NCBI GenBank assembly: GCA_018287875.1
Contig: JAGVVL010000025.1
Span: 558,001 to 622,000, forward strand
Length of the DNA stretch: 64,000 nt
DNA from: Nigrospora sphaerica
Taxonomy: Eukaryota; Ascomycota; Sordariomycetes; Amphisphaeriales; Apiosporaceae
Reading direction: 5' to 3'
A program made the position numbers and the translations under genes. Numbering within the stretch: position 1 is the first letter of the stretch; each line of letters begins with the position of its first letter. This document shows positions 60,877 through 64,000 of this stretch, piece by piece. The notes beneath the pieces were generated by a model that ran no database searches, was not told the origin of the DNA, and worked only from the letters and a program-made list of their open reading frames with translations.

Positions 60877-61306
60877 CGTCTTCGGCGGGGCCGGCCTGGA
60901 GGAGCTTGGGTCCGCAAAAGTAGGTGCTTTCGAGGGCGATGGACTATGAGATGATCATGTCTATGGCGTCTGGTTCCAGTGCAGGGTGCAGATGGATCGG
61001 GAGGCATGAAAGCTCCCGGGCGTTGAGGACGGCCTGTCCCGTGTATCTGGATACGACGGGATGAGACGAGGTGGGTGATGCGAGTGCGTTGGGTGGTGGT
61101 GGTGCGATGAGGTCGAGGCAAGGCCGGGCGACGGGCGGCAATACGATTGCTCTTCTGATGCTAGTGCCGGTGCTGCTGTGCGAATGACCGACGAACCGGG
61201 TGAGAGAATTCTTTCAGAGAAAGAGCGAATGTGGGTCGTCGTCGTGATTGGGGGAAATCCAACGCGTGAGAGCGAGAGAGCGAGTGCGCGTTAAAGCAAG
61301 ACAGAA

Positions 61307-61355
<49 letters not shown>

Positions 61356-64000
61356 GCAAGGGGCCAAAAGAACGACCCGGCGTCGCGAACACCGGAGGGG
61401 CGGACAATGCGATATTATAGCTTATAGCCACGGGCGAGAGTATACAAAGTGAGCGACAAGGTCAATGGGGGCAAGGCCGCATGACAAGATACCGTTTCCG
61501 ACAGGCGTCTGGGTGGGAGCTGGCGGCGCCGGCGTGGGAGACTAGGCGCCCGTGCAAGCGGCGGACTGGATCTCGCGTGGACGGCAGGCAAGCGAGGCCC
61601 AGGGATTAGACCGGCGGACGACTCGACGTTCGGCACGTATCGACCAAGGTCCGTCTGTCAGGCCGCAGCAAAGCGGAGGAAAAAGTATCAAGAGACGAGG
61701 TAGTTCGGGGGGGTGGGAGCGAGGCATTCCCTACTTGAACTACCACGGCCGCGGCCGTGATCGATTGGCTCAGGGCCGCAGAGACGGCGTCGGGCCAGCA
61801 AAGCGACTAACGGATGGGCAGGGTTGTATTCGCGAGGCCAATTCGGCTCTAGCACTAGCAGGATGGCGATATGCTGGGCGCCCGATGGGACAGCAGCCAG
61901 TACCGGGCCAACGCTGCCACGATGGGCATGGCTGGAACGGGCACGCAGGCAGGAAGCGGGCACGAAGCGGGCGAGAAGGCGCCGGGCAGACCGGGGTGCC
62001 GCACGCACAGATTGTCTGGTGGTACATCCAGCATCGATTTGATGCCAGGAACGGCCCTTGGTTTCTGGCGGTGACGGGCCAGGCGCAAATGAGGACATCT
62101 GTCAGCGTCTCCAGTTCTGTCTCTCTTCCCCGTCCGCGCTCGCATGAACCAATCGCCGTGCGCAAGGCGGGTCGCTGATCCTCGCGCGCGACCTCTCAGC
62201 TGCTGGACGACTGGCTGCGCCCACTCAGTTCGCGTCGAAAGCTGCAGCACTCCTGCATGTTGTGATGCCGGTCGAAATGAGAGAACCAGACAAAGCACGG
62301 GAGCGCCCTTTGGGACGCGACCGGCCCAGGGCCGCGCCGGTCGCTTGGGGAGGCGTTGCACCAACGAATTGCCCAGCTTCCCTGCCCTAAGGGCCGTTTG
62401 ACTAGCCGGAGGCTTTCTTTGCAGTCTCTGTCCCGAGTAGCGCCGCCAGCCGCGATTCATACTGGGAGTGCCCGTTTGCCCCGGCCGCCTACCCCTGGGG
62501 CCGTCGGCGAGCTAGACCTTTCTCTCTCCTATTACCATGGGGGGGCATTACCCGAACCGGACGATTAGGCTGATCAGATCCAAGTCCCCGAGGCCTGGTC
62601 AGGGGACGGAAAGGGTTTGACGGTTTGCGTAAAGAACCATAGGTGGCGGTGTAGGGTAATAAGACGTGCTCGTCGCCCGGACGCTTGGGACCCTTGTGTA
62701 GACAGCTCTCTGTCTCTCCGAAAGCGACGACTTGCCCAGATGGAATATACAACGACCAACCATGCCACGGCCGGTGAATAACCACCTACACGCGACTGAG
62801 AAGGGGAAAACCCCGGTGCTGGCTGGGCACGGGTCCTAGCCAGGCAATCCGGGCCCGCCCTCTCTTCCGCTTTTCCAAACCGAGTACTGTCCGTACCTGC
62901 GATGGCACGGTAGGAAGTTTGCGAATATGACGGCAACGACGGAGCCTCTCCCCTGGCTAGTGCCTCGGTTCCTGAGCGGCCCATAATAGATTGTTCCCTG
63001 GCCCTGGGGACGGGCGGGTGAAGTTGGCAAGAAGCGGATCGACGGGCGAACGGGCAGGGCGGTCGAACAGTCTGGCAGGCGGACGGGCCAGACAAAGACG
63101 GGACGTAATGACAATGGCCGACAGATGACAGCGGGTGCGAGACGAGGCACGCAGCCGCCGCACATCGCAACTCGGCTCTTCGCACAGGGTTCGGCATCGA
63201 GATGCTGCTCATTTGGCGCCAACTATTACTGTGGTAACCTGCCACCGTATTAATGACACGAGGTCCGCGGGAGCTTCAGCCACGCGCCCTCATGACATCA
63301 AGGACAAACTAACGGGCTACCCGTTCATGCTATGCTCTATCGGGGGCAGCATACGGCGTAGAAGACGCCCAAACGCCGCGAAGCCGAAATGGGAGGAAGA
63401 GAGCGAGAGAGAGAGGGAGAGAGAGAGAAATGGCACGGGGGGCCGGCCTGGGCATGGCTCGAGCCGCCTTCCGGTCTCAGCGGGGAAGAGATGAGCAGAT
63501 GAGCAGATCCGTGTCCATGAAGCCAAGGTGGAGACGGGCCGTCGCCGTGGCCGCACTCTGGCCGGTGCGCGCGACCTGGCCGGCCCTGCGAGGCCATTCG
63601 TCTGGTCCTTCCCAGCCTCGCCAGCCTTTTCTGGCGGATAGGCGACGTTTGAAGTTTGGTTGGCCATCCACGGTCCGCACGGATCGGGGTTCACGGGGTT
63701 GCGCTTGTGATTCAGGTTGATGGTTCTTCCCATCTGATGTGTCCGAGGCGCCCAACTAGCGCGCGGCCTCGTTGCCAGCGCAGAGACAGCCGCATATCGG
63801 CGTCAATGGAAGCTTCAATCAGGCATATAGGACCGAGTACGCTATACTCTGCGTACAACAACGCCTGCCACTCCGTACCACGCAGGCGCACGTGCAGTTG
63901 CAGGCAGGCTGGAGCCAGAGGCCACAGCGTCGGTGTTTGCATTTCTGCGATCTTGTTTCTCGTGCCAACGGATCCACAGGCAGGCCACGCACGAAGGCCC
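60877..64000. other. Region upstream of the serine-rich gene to the right edge
   Basis: 3.1 kb, presumably promoter and leader of the serine-rich gene plus unassigned sequence. It holds an (AG)21 microsatellite and a second AG-rich tract near 63402-63428. Frames at 61552-62178 plus, 62574-63245 minus and 63317-63733 minus have no recognisable domain. Confidence 0.5.
61311..61352. repeat. (AG)21 microsatellite
   Basis: 42 uninterrupted bases of AG, about 440 bases upstream of the serine-rich gene start, probably within its promoter or leader; polypyrimidine on the gene's coding strand. Confidence 0.95.

Overview
The window looks like nuclear DNA of a filamentous ascomycete. Genes have short introns with GT-AG borders and CTAAC/CTAAG-type branch sites. 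tRNA genes carry introns next to the anticodon. Gene families are Pezizomycotina-like (WOPR regulator, Zn2Cys6 factor, PNRC/Edc1-like protein, CYSTM peptide). The base composition is GC-rich, and I see no AT-rich RIP-type blocks and no recognisable transposon. Sordariomycetes is the most likely class and Sordariales a reasonable guess; this is inference, not a database match.

Layout. 1-5.2 kb: a minus-strand PNRC/Edc1-like gene running off the left edge, the RING subunit RBX1/HRT1 (3 exons, +), and signal peptidase subunit SPC1 (3 exons, -). 8.3-10.2 kb: a CorA-family Mg2+ transporter (+). 12.3-15 kb: a Zn2Cys6 transcription factor (4 exons, +). 19.3-21.9 kb: tyrosyl-DNA phosphodiesterase TDP1 with an N-terminal ubiquitin-interacting motif (8 exons, +). 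21.9-36.6 kb: a 14.7 kb block with no supportable gene, immediately upstream of a WOPR (Wor1/Ryp1/Sge1-type) regulator at 36.6-38.2 kb. 41.2-43.4 kb: cardiolipin synthase (4 exons, +). 44.6-45.5 kb: a 77-residue CYSTM cysteine-rich peptide (4 exons, -). 49.4 kb: tRNA-Ser(GCT) with intron (+). 52.6 kb: tRNA-Arg(CCG) with intron (-). 53.7-55.2 kb: a DHCR7-type sterol delta-7 reductase (3 exons, -). 57.9-60.9 kb: a 974-residue serine-rich protein with two C-terminal membrane segments (-).

The genes do not form one pathway or cluster. They are mostly housekeeping (protein turnover, ER signal peptide cleavage, Mg2+ transport, DNA repair, cardiolipin) plus two regulators. Gene density is low for such a fungus: ten protein genes and two tRNAs in 64 kb. 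The strongest leads are the very long non-coding block and uORF-bearing leader in front of the WOPR regulator, the DHCR7-type reductase in a lineage that normally keeps the delta-7 bond of ergosterol, and a repeated short motif inside the serine-rich membrane protein. All exon borders were read by eye and checked only for phase, splice signals and family fit.
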